Source of the DNA: Exophiala sp. HKRS030
Taxonomy: Eukaryota; Ascomycota; Eurotiomycetes; Chaetothyriales; Herpotrichiellaceae
Assembly: GCA_023897205.1 (NCBI GenBank)
Contig: JAHWDD010000012.1
Coordinates: 620,001 to 684,000 of the forward strand
Direction: 5' to 3'
Length of the DNA stretch: 64,000 nucleotides
Of this stretch, positions 32,989-44,778 are shown one piece after another (the first letter of the stretch is position 1; every line of letters starts with the position of its first letter). Under the pieces are notes generated by a model. It made no database searches. It was not told the origin of the DNA and saw only the letters and a list, made by a program, of their open reading frames with translations. A program made the translations under genes and the position numbers.

Positions 32989-35900
32989 TCAGTCAAAAAC
33001 GTCGACGGCATATCTCTCACCTCGAAGTCCTTCCCACCACTCCAGACCTTTGTCCAAGGTGATTTCCTTGCCCTCCCGTTTCCGTGCCCCCTCGACCGCC
33101 ATCCTGGCCGCGACCTGTCCCACACCTTTGCCGAGGGCGCTGCTCCCGCAGATGTAAGCCCTGGCGCCTTTGTCGAACAAGTCACTCACCACTTCCCTCT
33201 CGCGCCAGAGCCGGTCCTGGGCGTACTTGCAGCCGTCCGAACTTTCCGGGTCCCGACTGTAGGCGTAAAACACCTTGACGACACCCTTGTCGTGCCACTC
33301 GGCCAGTTGTTTTGCATGAAGTCGGTCTTGTTCGGGGTGTCGACAACCTATGATCAACACGGCTTCTCCAAAATTGTTGTTCTCACTTGCCGATGCACCA
33401 TCACCACCGCCGTTATTACCACCACCACCACCAACACCTGTGGCCGTCGCCGCCGCCGCAAATCTAGCGGTACGTTCTTGTACGAAACCCATAAAAGGCG
33501 CGAGCCCCGTCCCGGCACATACCATGATGATGGGGGTCTTGGGGTCACGCGGTAAATGAAATGAAGCGTGTGATTTTTTGATCATGATCTGTACGGTCGA
33601 CCCGGGTTGTAGGGACTTTAGATAATTGGTGGCCACACCGATGCGCGGGCCCGTGGTAGTGCCAGTGCCAGTGCCAGTGCCAGATCCAGAAGAATTCACC
33701 ACCGAATACATGATGCTCGCCTCGGTCGGGTTGTTCAGGGGTGAGGAGGAGATGGAGTATTGTCGGATACGCATCGGGGTCAACATGGACAAGAAAACCG
33801 GGAACGACACTTTGAGAGTGGGATGTTTCTCGAGAATCTCCAGCACCGATAGCTGTCCCGTCGTGGCGGCGAGTTCCTCGGCCAGATTCTCATCGCTGGC
33901 ACCGGTATACTTGACGAGCGTCGTGACGTTTTTTCGTGTCGCCACGCTATTGAGCTCGACGTAAGCACCCAAAACCGCCGTGACGGGCATGGCGACCTCG
34001 GTGGGGATGGTCGTATGTGACCCCTTTTGCAGCGTCATCATGGCGTCCCAGGGCAGCCCAAATCGTCGGAGGACCCTCGAGATGGTCGATACAGCGTTGA
34101 CGGGCAACACGGCGAGGTAGTCGCCAGCCTCGTAGGTCAGGTTCGTGGGCAGTTTGAAGGTGGTGTTTCGTTTCTCTGGGGAATCGGCCGACGTCAGTCG
34201 TACATTCTCCACCACGAGGGCATCCATGACCTTATGGTGTAGATGTGACGCGCGAGTGGTGGTGCTGATTTCCATGTCGAGACCCTCCGCGACGTCTTCT
34301 GCAGGGTCAGCGTCCGCAGAGAGCGCAGGCCACAGGTTCTCGTCCTGCCAGACATCGAAATCATCAAAGATGGTCCCAAGCGCAACGTCGGACTCGCCGC
34401 GGCTGGCGATCCGCTGCGCGCCCCGGCGAGAAAGCTCGGTGTCGACGAGTTTGGGCACTTTCTGGTACGTCGTCACCCAGTCGTGATGGCCGCAGCCAAA
34501 GACGGCGAACTGGACGTCCTTGAGCTTCTCTTCGGAGGGCACATTCTGCAGCCATTCAACAAAGACGCCCGCGTTGTCGGGTGGGTTGCCCTCGTAGCTC
34601 GCAGTGATGACCACGACGGGCTGCTTGGTCGGTAACTGATCAACGGCCGCGTCAAGTGATTTGACGGTCGCGGAATACCCTCGATTTCCAGCACTGCCGG
34701 CGAGGCTCTGCGCGAGTCCTTCGCAGGTTCCAGAGTTGGAACCATACAGAACCAACATGGGCTTGCCCGCATCGGCCGATTTGACGGCTCCATGATGATT
34801 TTTTTGCACAGCAGCAGCATCGTTCGATTCTGCTGGAGCGGCGTACATCTTCTTCTCGAGCTTCAAAGGGTCAATGCCGTCCCGCAACGTCGCCCGGATG
34901 AAGAAGTTGTCGGGTTTGATGGTCAGGGTTTGCTTGATCTGGAGTTGATACGAAGGATCGTCGCCTCTCAGGTTGAAGTTTTGCAGAACAAGAGCAAGTG
35001 TCAAGATTGCTTCTTGCCAGGCAAACGGTCGGCCGATACATCCTCTGGCTCCATTTCCAAATGGCTATCCAACGAATATTAGCCCCCGACAGAAAACGTC
35101 CGTCTCTCAAACGAGCTTAAAACTTACCTTCCATGCATTCTTTGGTAGTTTTGCAAAGTTTTCTGCGTTCATTCTTTCGGGATCAAAGTCATTGCAGTCC
35201 GGACCAAAGACTTCGGGGTCCCTACCGATGCTGGGCAAAAGGGCCACTATCGACGCCTCGTGTGGGATATGATATTTACCACCAAGCACGGTAGGGCCCG
35301 CGACGGTGTCCAGCGCCCGGATTTGGAACGCCGGGGCCGTTGGCTGAAGTCGAAGAGTTTCTCTGAGGATGGCTTCGAGGTACGGTAGCTTTGACATGTG
35401 TTGAACCGACACCGGGCCTTTACCGACCACAGCATCGACCTCCGCCTGGGCTTTCCTCATGATGTCCGGATTCTTGACCAGGTAATAGGTGGCAAAGGAA
35501 AGCATTCCGGACGTGGTCTCGTGGCCCGCAATCAGGAACGTAATCATGTTGTTCACGACGCTTTCGTGCGTGAGGCGTTCGCCGGTCTTGGGATCTTTTC
35601 CGTACAGCATGGCATTCAAAAGGTCCTTTTTGTCGGTTGGATTAGATTTTCGGTACGCGATCACTTCTTCCGCGACGCTTTGCATGGTCGCTATGTCTTC
35701 TTCGAATTTCCGAGCTGCCGCTCTGTTGAACAAGGATTCTAGACGGGTGCGCGACGCCCGTCGACCACTTTCGAGAAGGAAGCCAACCATCGCGTTGACG
35801 AAAGGGTGCATCGTCTCGGAATAGAAGGAGTTGAATCGTTTTGACATGGCACAGAGAGCAATGGAATCCAAGGTTAGGCGAGTATAGTCGTCAGTCACGT

Positions 35901-36448
35901 TGATCTTCTCGTCGGATCCAACTCGTGCCCACTTTGCAACCAGTTGTGTCGCAATATCGTACATCTCATCGTCTACAAGGTCAGATCTTAGCTTGGGGTT
36001 TCGCTCTCTCTTTGCCGGTCTTCTCAGCCTTGAAGAGGATCTTACACATGTCATGGATGCCAATAGGTCCAAATGCCGGCACTAATGTTCGATGGGCAAC
36101 TTCCCAGTTGTGTTCGCCATTGTAGGCAGTGAAGAGTCCATCTTTGACGCCGTGTCGCACTTCCTGGAGTCCTCCAGAAACCGCTTTGCAGAATCGACGT
36201 TCGTCACAAAGTTCGTCGAGCAAGGCCGCCGACGTGACGAAATATCGATCCCGTCCAACCAAGGATAATTTGAAAATAGGCCCTGTGGTTCAATGGTCTC
36301 AGCGCAATGTCGTTTTGTGAGGTAACCTGTCCAAAATACCGTATTTCTCTCCTAGATGGACAAGACTCTGCATGGAATTCTTTGGGTCCAAGTCCCAGAC
36401 ATTTCCGAGGATGGGCACCGTCGGCGGTTGTGGTATTGGATATGCCAT
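32989..36448 (-). CDS. Self-sufficient cytochrome P450-reductase fusion, CYP505 (P450foxy) family
   Basis: Four exons (36448-36340, 36282-36046, 35972-35128, 35064-32989) give 1,088 residues; introns are 57, 73 and 63 nt. The P450 domain starts MAYPIPQPPTVPILGNVWDL. It has AGHETT in helix I (264-269), ETLR (320-323) and the haem loop FGNGARGC with axial Cys406. A flavodoxin FMN domain (LVLYGSNSGT, about 501-650) and an FAD/NADPH reductase domain follow to the end. CYP505 enzymes hydroxylate fatty acids near the omega end without a separate reductase. Two low-complexity insertions lie in the reductase part, a Gly-Thr run at about 856-873 and a Gly/Asn run at about 930-960. The missing N-terminal anchor fits a soluble enzyme. 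Confidence 0.94.
33658..33683. repeat. AGTGCC hexanucleotide repeat inside the CYP505 coding region
   Basis: Just over four copies of AGTGCC lie in frame and encode alternating Gly and Thr on the coding strand. Being a hexamer, length changes would keep the frame. Confidence 0.85.
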
Positions 36449-37577
36449 GCTGAGTGAACGAGTAACGGGTAATGAATGGCAGGGGTTAATTAGTACGGAA
36501 GATCAAAGGAAAAGAAAATAGGTCCTGCCGAGTCAGCTCAACGCAACGTATATATGTTGTGGAAGTTTGGAAATGATTGACATCAGGCAACGTGAAATAA
36601 AAAGACATATGATGTTATGGCGATGGTCTCGGACGAAGTTCAAAACGCGTCAGGGCGGCGACGAGTCGCAAGTCCTACTGTAAGAAGGCAATCATGCGCC
36701 TTTTCCAAGAAACAATAACATCAGGCCCGTTGCGATCGGGATCTTGGACTGAACTGTGGGAATCCCCGTCGCATTGCTAATTGCACGGCCTCTTGTGGGC
36801 AGTGAGAGATGATGATGTTGTGGAACAAGGACGGAGAGAATGTTGGCCCGTAGAAAACAGAAGTACCTCGGTGCTCGGAGTTTGAGAATATTCGTACTTC
36901 GTATATAATAAATATATATAATTTTGCCCCAAGGAGCGGTTTCCGGAATACCTGACACAGGCATGTGAGCAACATGATAACCGCTTCAGTACCCGTATAG
37001 TGCATAACCCTTGCATACGAGTGCATACGATAAAATCTAGCATCTCCGATATGGACAGTAATTCAAACATCAGGGGAAAAGTCCATGCCACGGACACTCC
37101 GACTCCGTATCGGCAACAGCAAGGGCACCTCTGCAAGTCCCGAGTTAGGCCATTCAGGGCAGGCCAATGCGTGTCAGGGTAAAGCCTCATTTCCTTAGCA
37201 TGCTCAATAGATTGTCACTTATTACTCCGTACTTTCAAGCGAGACCTCAGTGAAGCAATAAGTAATCAAAAAGTACTCAAATCAGCGACAACAGGTAGCA
37301 ATGGGTACCATTACAACTCCGTATCTATGCCCGAGACTCCAACAAGGCTGCATGGTGTAAAGGCTCAGAGAAATGCTACGGCGCATAGTCCACCACTCCC
37401 CTGATGTGAAGATTATCCATTGCGCTCACATAAACAGCATCTACACACTCCATGGACGCCGACTCTTGCTCGACACCACCAGGGGAGATCGTGCTCAAAA
37501 GAGTCAATTTCGCTAGAGAAACCCCGTATAATTCGCCTTCCTGCGCCAACATGTATGTCTAGTGTTTCTTCCTGGTT
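36449..37577. other. Upstream region of the CYP505 gene
   Basis: A 1,129-base AT-rich gap. It contains three copies of the ACTCCGTA motif, near 37102, 37224 and 37317. Only short chance frames occur. Confidence 0.4.
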
Positions 37578-38433
37578 TTAAGCATGGTCCGGAATCAATT
37601 CATAACCTCCCTCGCTCGGAAGAACGACCGCGGCAAGCGTAATAGCAATGGCGCAGACTGCCTGGAAACTCCAAGAAATTGTGCACATGGTCCAGCTCTT
37701 GTCCAAGAACCATCCCGAGAAAAATCTTTCGTCGTTTTCGTAAAGATAAGCCTATGGCAGAGTCAGCATTTGATGACCACGAAAGCAATGTCTGGAAAAA
37801 GGGTAACCTTACCATCAGAGCCATACCGATGGCTTGTACAAACGCGGCCAAAGCAACCAAGATTGTAAGCACCCCCCAGCCTTGTTCTCTCTTTTGTTTA
37901 CCTCCCACGAGTAGAATGGCAAAGGCCGCAATCGTCATGCCTTCCAAAACCACGGCGAAGGACATCAAAAACCCAACAGACCTCCACATACTACAAAAAT
38001 ATCGATCGTCTCCACGACAGTCGTTATATCTTGGGAACTGAACACATTGAAGGGAATCGGCCATCACATTGGAACTCGTCGAGCGACTGTCGAAGGAGGG
38101 GGGGATATTGGTGCTGGAGCACCTTCGATGGAGGCCATAGGTATAATGGACAGGATCGCCATGTGACTATCAAGAATTAGAATCTAGGCCTCGAGACACG
38201 GTGCAGATACATACCGTGCTTCCATCGAACGCGATCCAATTGGGAACAATGATGGAGGCGATAGTCATGCCCGAGGCTGTCCGACACAGCGTTAGTCTCA
38301 TCTTTATTTGTGCTCGCGTTGTGGTCTTACCGGCCAAAAAGACAAAGAGAGCCACTGAGAAGACGATGCTCCTCGTGAGCATACCAGTGTAGTTGCTGCC
38401 ATGTCCACTGGGCACCAGCGAGAAGTCTGCCAT
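37578..38433 (-). CDS. Four-transmembrane fungal membrane protein of unknown function
   Basis: Four exons (38433-38331, 38276-38215, 38166-37813, 37751-37578) give 230 residues; introns are 54, 48 and 61 nt, each with clear GT donors and YAG ends. TM1 lies at about 20-45 (ending SGMTIASIIVPNW). A roughly 60-residue loop holds several Cys (RRCSS, LQCVQFPRYNDC, YFC). TM2 is at about 118-140 (SVGFLMSFAVVLEGMTIAAF), TM3 at about 150-172 and TM4 at about 196-218. The layout is claudin/SUR7-like, with a large first extracellular loop. I recognise it as a conserved fungal gene but know no function. Confidence 0.78.
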
Positions 38434-39345
38434 CCTCCACTATTGCCCACAGCCACACCGAAGCCGCTCTGATGTCAAAGACTGACTCGTAGGCCAATAT
38501 TTCGCGCGTGCCTCCAGCCGGCTCGTACAATCGGCGTGGGGATTCGTCTCAGACAAGAGTGCGCTAGTATGGGAGATGGGAAATGTATCCCGTAGCAATC
38601 ATGGAATTCAGGATGGCATAGAAAGCCAGAGCAGCTGACACGGAGGTGTGCAATGTAGCAAAACGATAGCGCTGGGCTTTTGGGGTAGGACTCGATACCC
38701 GGAGCTTGGGACTTCGCTGCCGCCTGGCGATTCAATCCCAGGGTGTGTTCCGCAACGAGGCCACGAGTGGAAAACAAAAACTGACGAGCTTCGAGTAGGC
38801 TCTTCAGACGATATGTGAAGAAGATATCATGAGTTGCGATTCGGGGGAGGACGAAAGATAGCAAGCGAGACGCAGCTTGAGGGGGAAGATCACGTTGCCA
38901 AGCAAATGACGATGAATTCGATCTCGACTGATGACAATGCCATGTTACAAGTGTCTCCTGTCTGTACTTCATTCCCATCAACAGAATTCAACGGTAAGCT
39001 GCGGTCTGCTACAGCGCGTAATTGTGTTGGAGGTGTTGACCAACAGTGACATGCAGCGGCCATGCACTGGCATACTGTGTAATGTAAGAATCACGAACCC
39101 GACGTCTCTCAATCACAACAGGACTTCGATCGAGAACGCGTATCGAAAGACGTCGCTTTCTCTAGAAGGGAACAGCTGAGGTAGTATTACATACACGTCT
39201 AACAAGAGCAACCTTCTGAGGAGAATTAACACATTCGTCCAGTTCAAATAACATCTCTAGGGTTTTTCCTCCAGCGAGCATGAACACTTTCTTCATGTCG
39301 ATCAATAAATGCATGGACCAAATACGGCACGGTTGGCGAATCATT
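38434..39345. other. Intergenic region
   Basis: These 912 bases separate the four-TM gene start from the 3' end of the FAD monooxygenase. A 168-codon minus-strand frame at 38475-38981 lacks any recognisable domain and is not called. Confidence 0.4.
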
Positions 39346-40792
39346 TTATGCCTTGATATACTCTCTGAAATCTTCACGCAACGCATTTGTTCCCTTTCAT
39401 CAGTTAGCAACTTGGTCCGATCACTTTGAATGAAAGGACCAAACACTTACCTGAGCCATTTGCTTAGCCAGTTCATCATCCTCTTCCAGCTTCTTGCATA
39501 GAGCCCAAAACTCATTCCGATCCGACTCTGCTTCTTCGAGACACACGCGGCGGAAATTGGCTCGCGACATGGGGTCAATGATCTTTGCCCATTTTTCCCG
39601 GCGGACTTCACTGTACTTGTCCAAGATGCTGTCGTCGGCCTTTCCCTGTCTCAAGGCCACGAGCGCGTCGAACAGACTTCCCACGTCGGCGATACCTCCA
39701 GTCAACCCAAGACCTCCGCTTTTGGTTAAGAAGAACGTCAGCTCGTGGACGTTAGTATCAGAATGGGCAACTCACAATGGATTACACAAATGGGCGGCAT
39801 CCGCGGCCAGCAGGAATCGGCCGACACGGAAGGAATCGGCACATCTCTGGTGTAGCTTGTAGGGACTGGCACTGACAAGCTTATAGTCTCCAGGCTTTGG
39901 GTTACCGGGCAGGATTTTTTCGTATCGTTCCGGCTGTCGCTTGAGATATTCCTCGTTGGATAGTCCCCACTCATCACCGTACGTTACCCGCCAGAGACCG
40001 TCATTTGTTATCCTGGCGGCCATGTACCAATCGTTCTCGTCGATGATAAAGTTGGAGTCCCAATATCCGAACTTGTGGAAATCATAGTAGACCTAGGAAA
40101 AAAGGGTCAACCCGGATATACTTGGCAAATTACGACTTCACTCACGTTGGTGGCAATGATTTGCTTCTGCAAAGTCTCGCCGGGATAATTCAAGTCTCCG
40201 AACAGCGAGCGTCTTATCTGGCTGTTGGCGCCGTCGCAACCCACAATGTAATCGGCGGAGAATGTCTTGTCGCCCGAGGGTGTTTCGACGTGAACTCGGG
40301 CCTCATTTTCGTCCTGGTCGATCGACACGACCTTGTGTTCCCACAGGACTTCGGTGTTGGGGGCTTTGAGGTAATGCTCCAGCAGCAAAATGTCGAGTTT
40401 GTCCAGCGGCAAACAGACCATGGGATGCTCAATGTCCATCCGAGATTTGATGCCGGCGATAAACGAACCATCGGGATTTCTCCAGCAAACGGCGTCGGGG
40501 TGAATTCCTTGAGCCTTGACGTCCTCCAGCACGCCCGCTCGTTCCAGCTCGTAGACGGCAGAAGGCGCATAGTGAGCCGCACGTGGGTTCTTGTCGAGTT
40601 CGTTGGAAGCCTCGAGGATTTGAACCTTGACTCCCTCCTTGGCAAGAAGGATGCCGAGCAAAAGACCTGACGGTCCGGCGCCGACGATGATCACCTATTT
40701 TTACTTTGGTTAGAGCATACATAGTAGAAGAGGGACCTGGTGGCGTTCTGTCCAGTTTAACCTACCTTGTTGACTGGAGTTTGTTTGCCCAT
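39346..40792 (-). CDS. FAD-dependent aromatic-type monooxygenase
   Basis: Five exons (40792-40766, 40694-40146, 40092-39776, 39718-39451, 39393-39346) give 402 residues; introns are 53-71 nt. The dinucleotide-binding motif is VGAGPSGLLLG, at about residues 13-23. The second FAD motif is VGCDGANSQIRR near 170. The ribityl-binding motif reads LLAADAAHLCNPFGGLG near 290, where most relatives have GDAAH. The short last exon (48 nt) adds the helix GTNALREDFREYIKA. This is the PF01494 group, which hydroxylates phenols and other aromatics with NAD(P)H. There is no C-terminal thioredoxin-like domain, so it is not a classical phenol hydroxylase. Substrate unknown. Confidence 0.87.
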
Positions 40793-41509
40793 CTTTTTGT
40801 TTATTCGACTTTCGTGTTAGTAGGTAAAGGGAGGTTTCGGTCTATGTGTTCCCGACAGGTTTTAAAGGCGGTGTCTCTTAATGCCTTCTCATGATAATAT
40901 AATATAACAAAAGTCGTATGTGTCGGTGTTTTTTATTCCCCGCGTTGCTCCCACTCGATTTTCTTGACAAGAACGTGTTCTGTGGTTCTAGAGCCCGGCC
41001 CCACCAAACGTCTTGTGTGGTTGAGAGAGTGTGTGTACGGCGTGCTTTTTAAGGTGGGCTGATGTGTGTGTCCAGAACAACAATCTTTCACAGTACAACT
41101 TTGTGTTTTGTGAAGCCAACTCACTTCTGTGAGCAAAATAGTTGTACACTTTTCTCCAACGGCTCTCCCACTTCTCAAATTCACAGTCTGAATGACTTTC
41201 GTTTGAATTTGGATCTCCTGATACCAGAAATGTTCGAAATACTGTGCTTGCGGATGCCAACTCGTAACTCGTATTCGACTTATGGAGTAGAAATTGGGCA
41301 TTGGACAACTCGTGTGCTCCCCGTATGAGGACGAGTTGAACTCCCACCACAACCCCAATGTTGTGGGGTCAATATTCTCCGCACCAAACTGTACGAGTAC
41401 GAGCTCGAGTACGAGCACTTGACCTGATACACTCTGTATTTGTACTCGCTACGGGCGAACCAAAAGAAGGAAATGTGGGGTTTGGTTATTCGAGAATTAA
41501 TTCCTTGGC

Positions 41510-41528
41510 ACTCCGTACTCTACGGAGT
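41510..41528. repeat. Perfect inverted repeat (8-bp arms, 3-base loop) of the ACTCCGTA motif
   Basis: ACTCCGTA and its reverse complement TACGGAGT are separated by CTC. Single copies of the same motif occur elsewhere in the window. Confidence 0.85.
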
Positions 41529-42942
41529 ACAATACACTACAGATGAGCTGCCATGAAACTCATACTTGATCAAAAGTCGTTCGAAATGCAACGTGAGGTT
41601 GAGAAATGTCATCCATGTTTTTGCCTGGGCCTCCAGTTTGACTATTCGTCCATGTCTCGAATTTCCCAGTCAACGACAAGCAAAGGTATGTAAATCAATC
41701 GCAAATGGGAACCAATTTATAAACTGATTTTGTGCTCATTTGGACCTCAAATGATTTATTCATCTTCAGTCGCCTTGTCAGCAAATCTTTGCTCGCTGAG
41801 TAAAGTAGCAGAGGACCAAAGTTGTATGATGCATCCCACGTCGCGACTCTCTCGCTCGCTCTCTCTCTCGGTGTGGGGCTAAATTGGCGTAACGAAATAC
41901 TTTCTCCAAATCAGAGGGCCGGAGGTATGAGAAGCCGACCACTCGAGTATCTAGATGAGATTCTACTCCGTGTGCATATGACCTTTAAGTCTGTACAGAA
42001 CAAGTCATGACTGTTGATATGAAGAATCCAGTCTTTCGAATAGCCCGTTCATAAAGGGAAGACCCGGATGACATACGAACACGTAGCTACTTACCTAAGG
42101 CTTACCAGGTGTAGTCTTCAAGTGGAAATTGCAAGTCTTCCGGCGACATAGATCTTTCGTCCTACAAACGTGTTGAAATAGGACAACTCAAAGCCTCAGT
42201 ATGGAGATTTTCTGTGTCCAAGAATAACCAATTGAAGTACAGTATTGAGGTTGTGTCTTGCAGTCGCTCATGTTTTCTTTTTGTTGTAGGAGGGAGAGTG
42301 TTTCCCCACAAGAATAAAAATATTCAAAAAGTGCAAATGGGACAAGGTCCAAGGTACACAGCAACAACTCAACGATAAGATAACATCACACTTCACGTAG
42401 TGGCCAATTATGAAGACCAGAATAGTGACGCCGCTAGCTTAAAGATTCTCCTGAAACCAAATAAATCTTCAGATGAGCAATTTCTGAAAGAAGTCCTATA
42501 TATTTCATTACATTCATTACTAGCGAACCAAGTCACCAGGAATAAAATCCTAAAAAGCATAAAAAATAGTCAAGGCGACAAGGTAGGGCAAGAAGCAAAT
42601 ACAGAGTATAATAGACTATCTTTCGTCCTCGTGGTTTACCCTGAGTCTCTAAAAGACCACAACAATAATGCCACAGAGGTAACAGTTCCATCTGGTAGAC
42701 GGAGCAACTATCCGTACTGTTCAGATAACTATGGAGTACCTTGGGTAAATGCAATCAAGGAAACGTGGACTCTAGTATCACACAGAGTACCATGCTACAA
42801 CACGATAGATTAGATCTGATGTGCTCGATTAGATCTGATGAGCCTTGTACGTACGTACAATGCAGAGAGTCCGAGTAAAGTGCTGAACTGCTGTGTGGTT
42901 TGCAGCTCTCGTGCCACTCACTCTCCTTGGTCTTCTTCTGGC

Positions 42943-42983
42943 TTGTTGTTGTTGTTGTTGTTGTGGTGTTATTATTATTATTG
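42943..42983. repeat. Trinucleotide tract (TTG then TTA)
   Basis: A run of TTG units passes into a run of TTA units within the gene-poor stretch. Simple-sequence expansion, not coding. Confidence 0.85.
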
Positions 42984-44778
42984 TCCATGCGTTGTTATTT
43001 TTGTCACAGCCTCCATTTTCGCGTAGCATAGATGTATCTGTGCCTCGGCTATAAGATCCGTTTGTGCTCTACTCAGATAGACTGATATCGGATTGCCACA
43101 TCAGTGGCGTACTACTTCTACTCGCATCAACCCTGAATTATCGCAATATTGATCCACCAGTGGGATCAACCAGGACTTCATCCTGATATGGAGTCCCAGC
43201 AGATCATGAAGGAGATGGTGACATGGTCCCTATAGCGACACCAGGTGGTGTGGACAAGCATCCGATGTTTTTTGAACTCCATCTTGTAAAAAGGCAATTA
43301 AACGCCTGACACCGCCACATCCTATAGCATCCGGAGCCAAGGTTTTGAAGTCTCTTTGTTCCTATCTGTGGGAAGTTACAGTACAGTTACAAAAGGTATG
43401 GATAGAGGGAATTGTTCGACAGGGGTGATCCAGGAAAAAGGTAATTAAATGACAGGCAAATTGAAGGCGAAGAATTAATTGAAGTATTGATGGAGAGAGA
43501 CGCCAATGTTTCAAATGATGTCAATCCGCAGTCATTTTATTCCTCAACGACACTTTCTCACCACTTCACTCCATCCTCTCGTCTCCTCTACTCAGGAAAA
43601 GAAGTGATTTCTGCCAACTTCCGACTTCCGACTGCTGTCTCCCTGTCTCCCTACTGCTAACTTCCCCTTCAGACATCGCCGCGACTCCCCACTTCGCTTA
43701 TAGTCTCTGGGACTGACACTTTGACGCCCAACTGACGTGAAGTGACAGGAACAACGATCAACATTCGAGACCCTTCGCGTTGGATCCTCATCCAATCTGT
43801 GATCGATCGGCCACATTGTTTCCACATTTCAGCCTCACATCAGCCACGCGATTCAAATGTTACAAGCCCATTCGACTGCCAGAACCACCAAAATAAAGTT
43901 CCAACGGCGTCGTTGCAAGGATCACAACACTGAAGCAAGAGTTGGATTGGTATAAACATAAACACTTCAAATGTCGACTTTACCTGACACACTGGGGAGG
44001 CTACAGGGGACAGAAAGATGTCATCGGGAGAGAGTACGACTGATAGACTCGAGCATCACGGTTTCTAGGAAGCACACATGGAGTACAGTATTACTTATTT
44101 GGATGGAGCTTTGATCCTCTTGTACGCTCTGATTGCCCTCGGACCTCACACGCCACCTATCGTTGATAGACGTGTTGCAGGATCCTCTTCACGACTCACT
44201 CAGACCCGTCCCACGGATCATCTTCAGCTGCTTGCATAGCACCACCGCACTCCTCAAAAAGCCGTTGCAGACGCATGGACCAGTTATTGGTTCGGGCTGG
44301 CAAGGTACACTGGGGTTGAGCGTCCGAGCACGACACTTTCTAAATCCTCAGCGACGTTGGAAGATCTGATGATCATGGCCACCGCCGTTTTGCCACTGCT
44401 GATGGGCCCCCAGGCTGAGAATAACTTCCTCTTGCTGGCCTTGGTCAAGAGGCAAAATCACATATCGGTGAGATTGCATCGAATCTACTGCTCTGCGCAC
44501 AGGTATTTCCCCCCCTGCTCTCTATCTTGGCTCCTGATTTCCGTGCTTGAAAAAGGACATTGCTCGACGGGGTAATCAAAACAATGCCATGGTGGTTGTT
44601 GAGGTGAGTGGTGGTAATTCGCCTCTGAAGAGAACGAGAGTTGTATAAAGCACGTTAACTTCCTCAAGTCTGTTTTCCATCTTCAGCAAGTTTTGGTTTG
44701 TCTACTAACCACAGTCACTCGTTTCCCTTTGGATTTGCCTTTTTTTTTCCGACCCGAAGTCACTCTTTCACCACCACC

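Larger units (their letters stand above)
40793..44778. other. Gene-poor stretch of 4 kb
   Basis: Nearly 4 kb with no supportable gene. Frames are short or start without ATG. The longest (42400-42813, GTG start, 137 codons) resembles nothing I know. The stretch contains a perfect hairpin at 41510-41528, a CT-rich tract near 41847-41869 and a GTT/ATT triplet tract at 42943-42983. I see no transposon remnant, terminal repeat or RNA gene. Confidence 0.5.

Noticed and set aside
38475..38981. 168-codon minus-strand frame upstream of the four-TM gene
   Set aside because: No recognisable domain and mixed composition without coding bias.
42400..42813. 137-codon frame in the gene-poor stretch
   Set aside because: It starts with GTG, has no ATG near its beginning and matches nothing known to me. 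Kept only as a note in the gap description.
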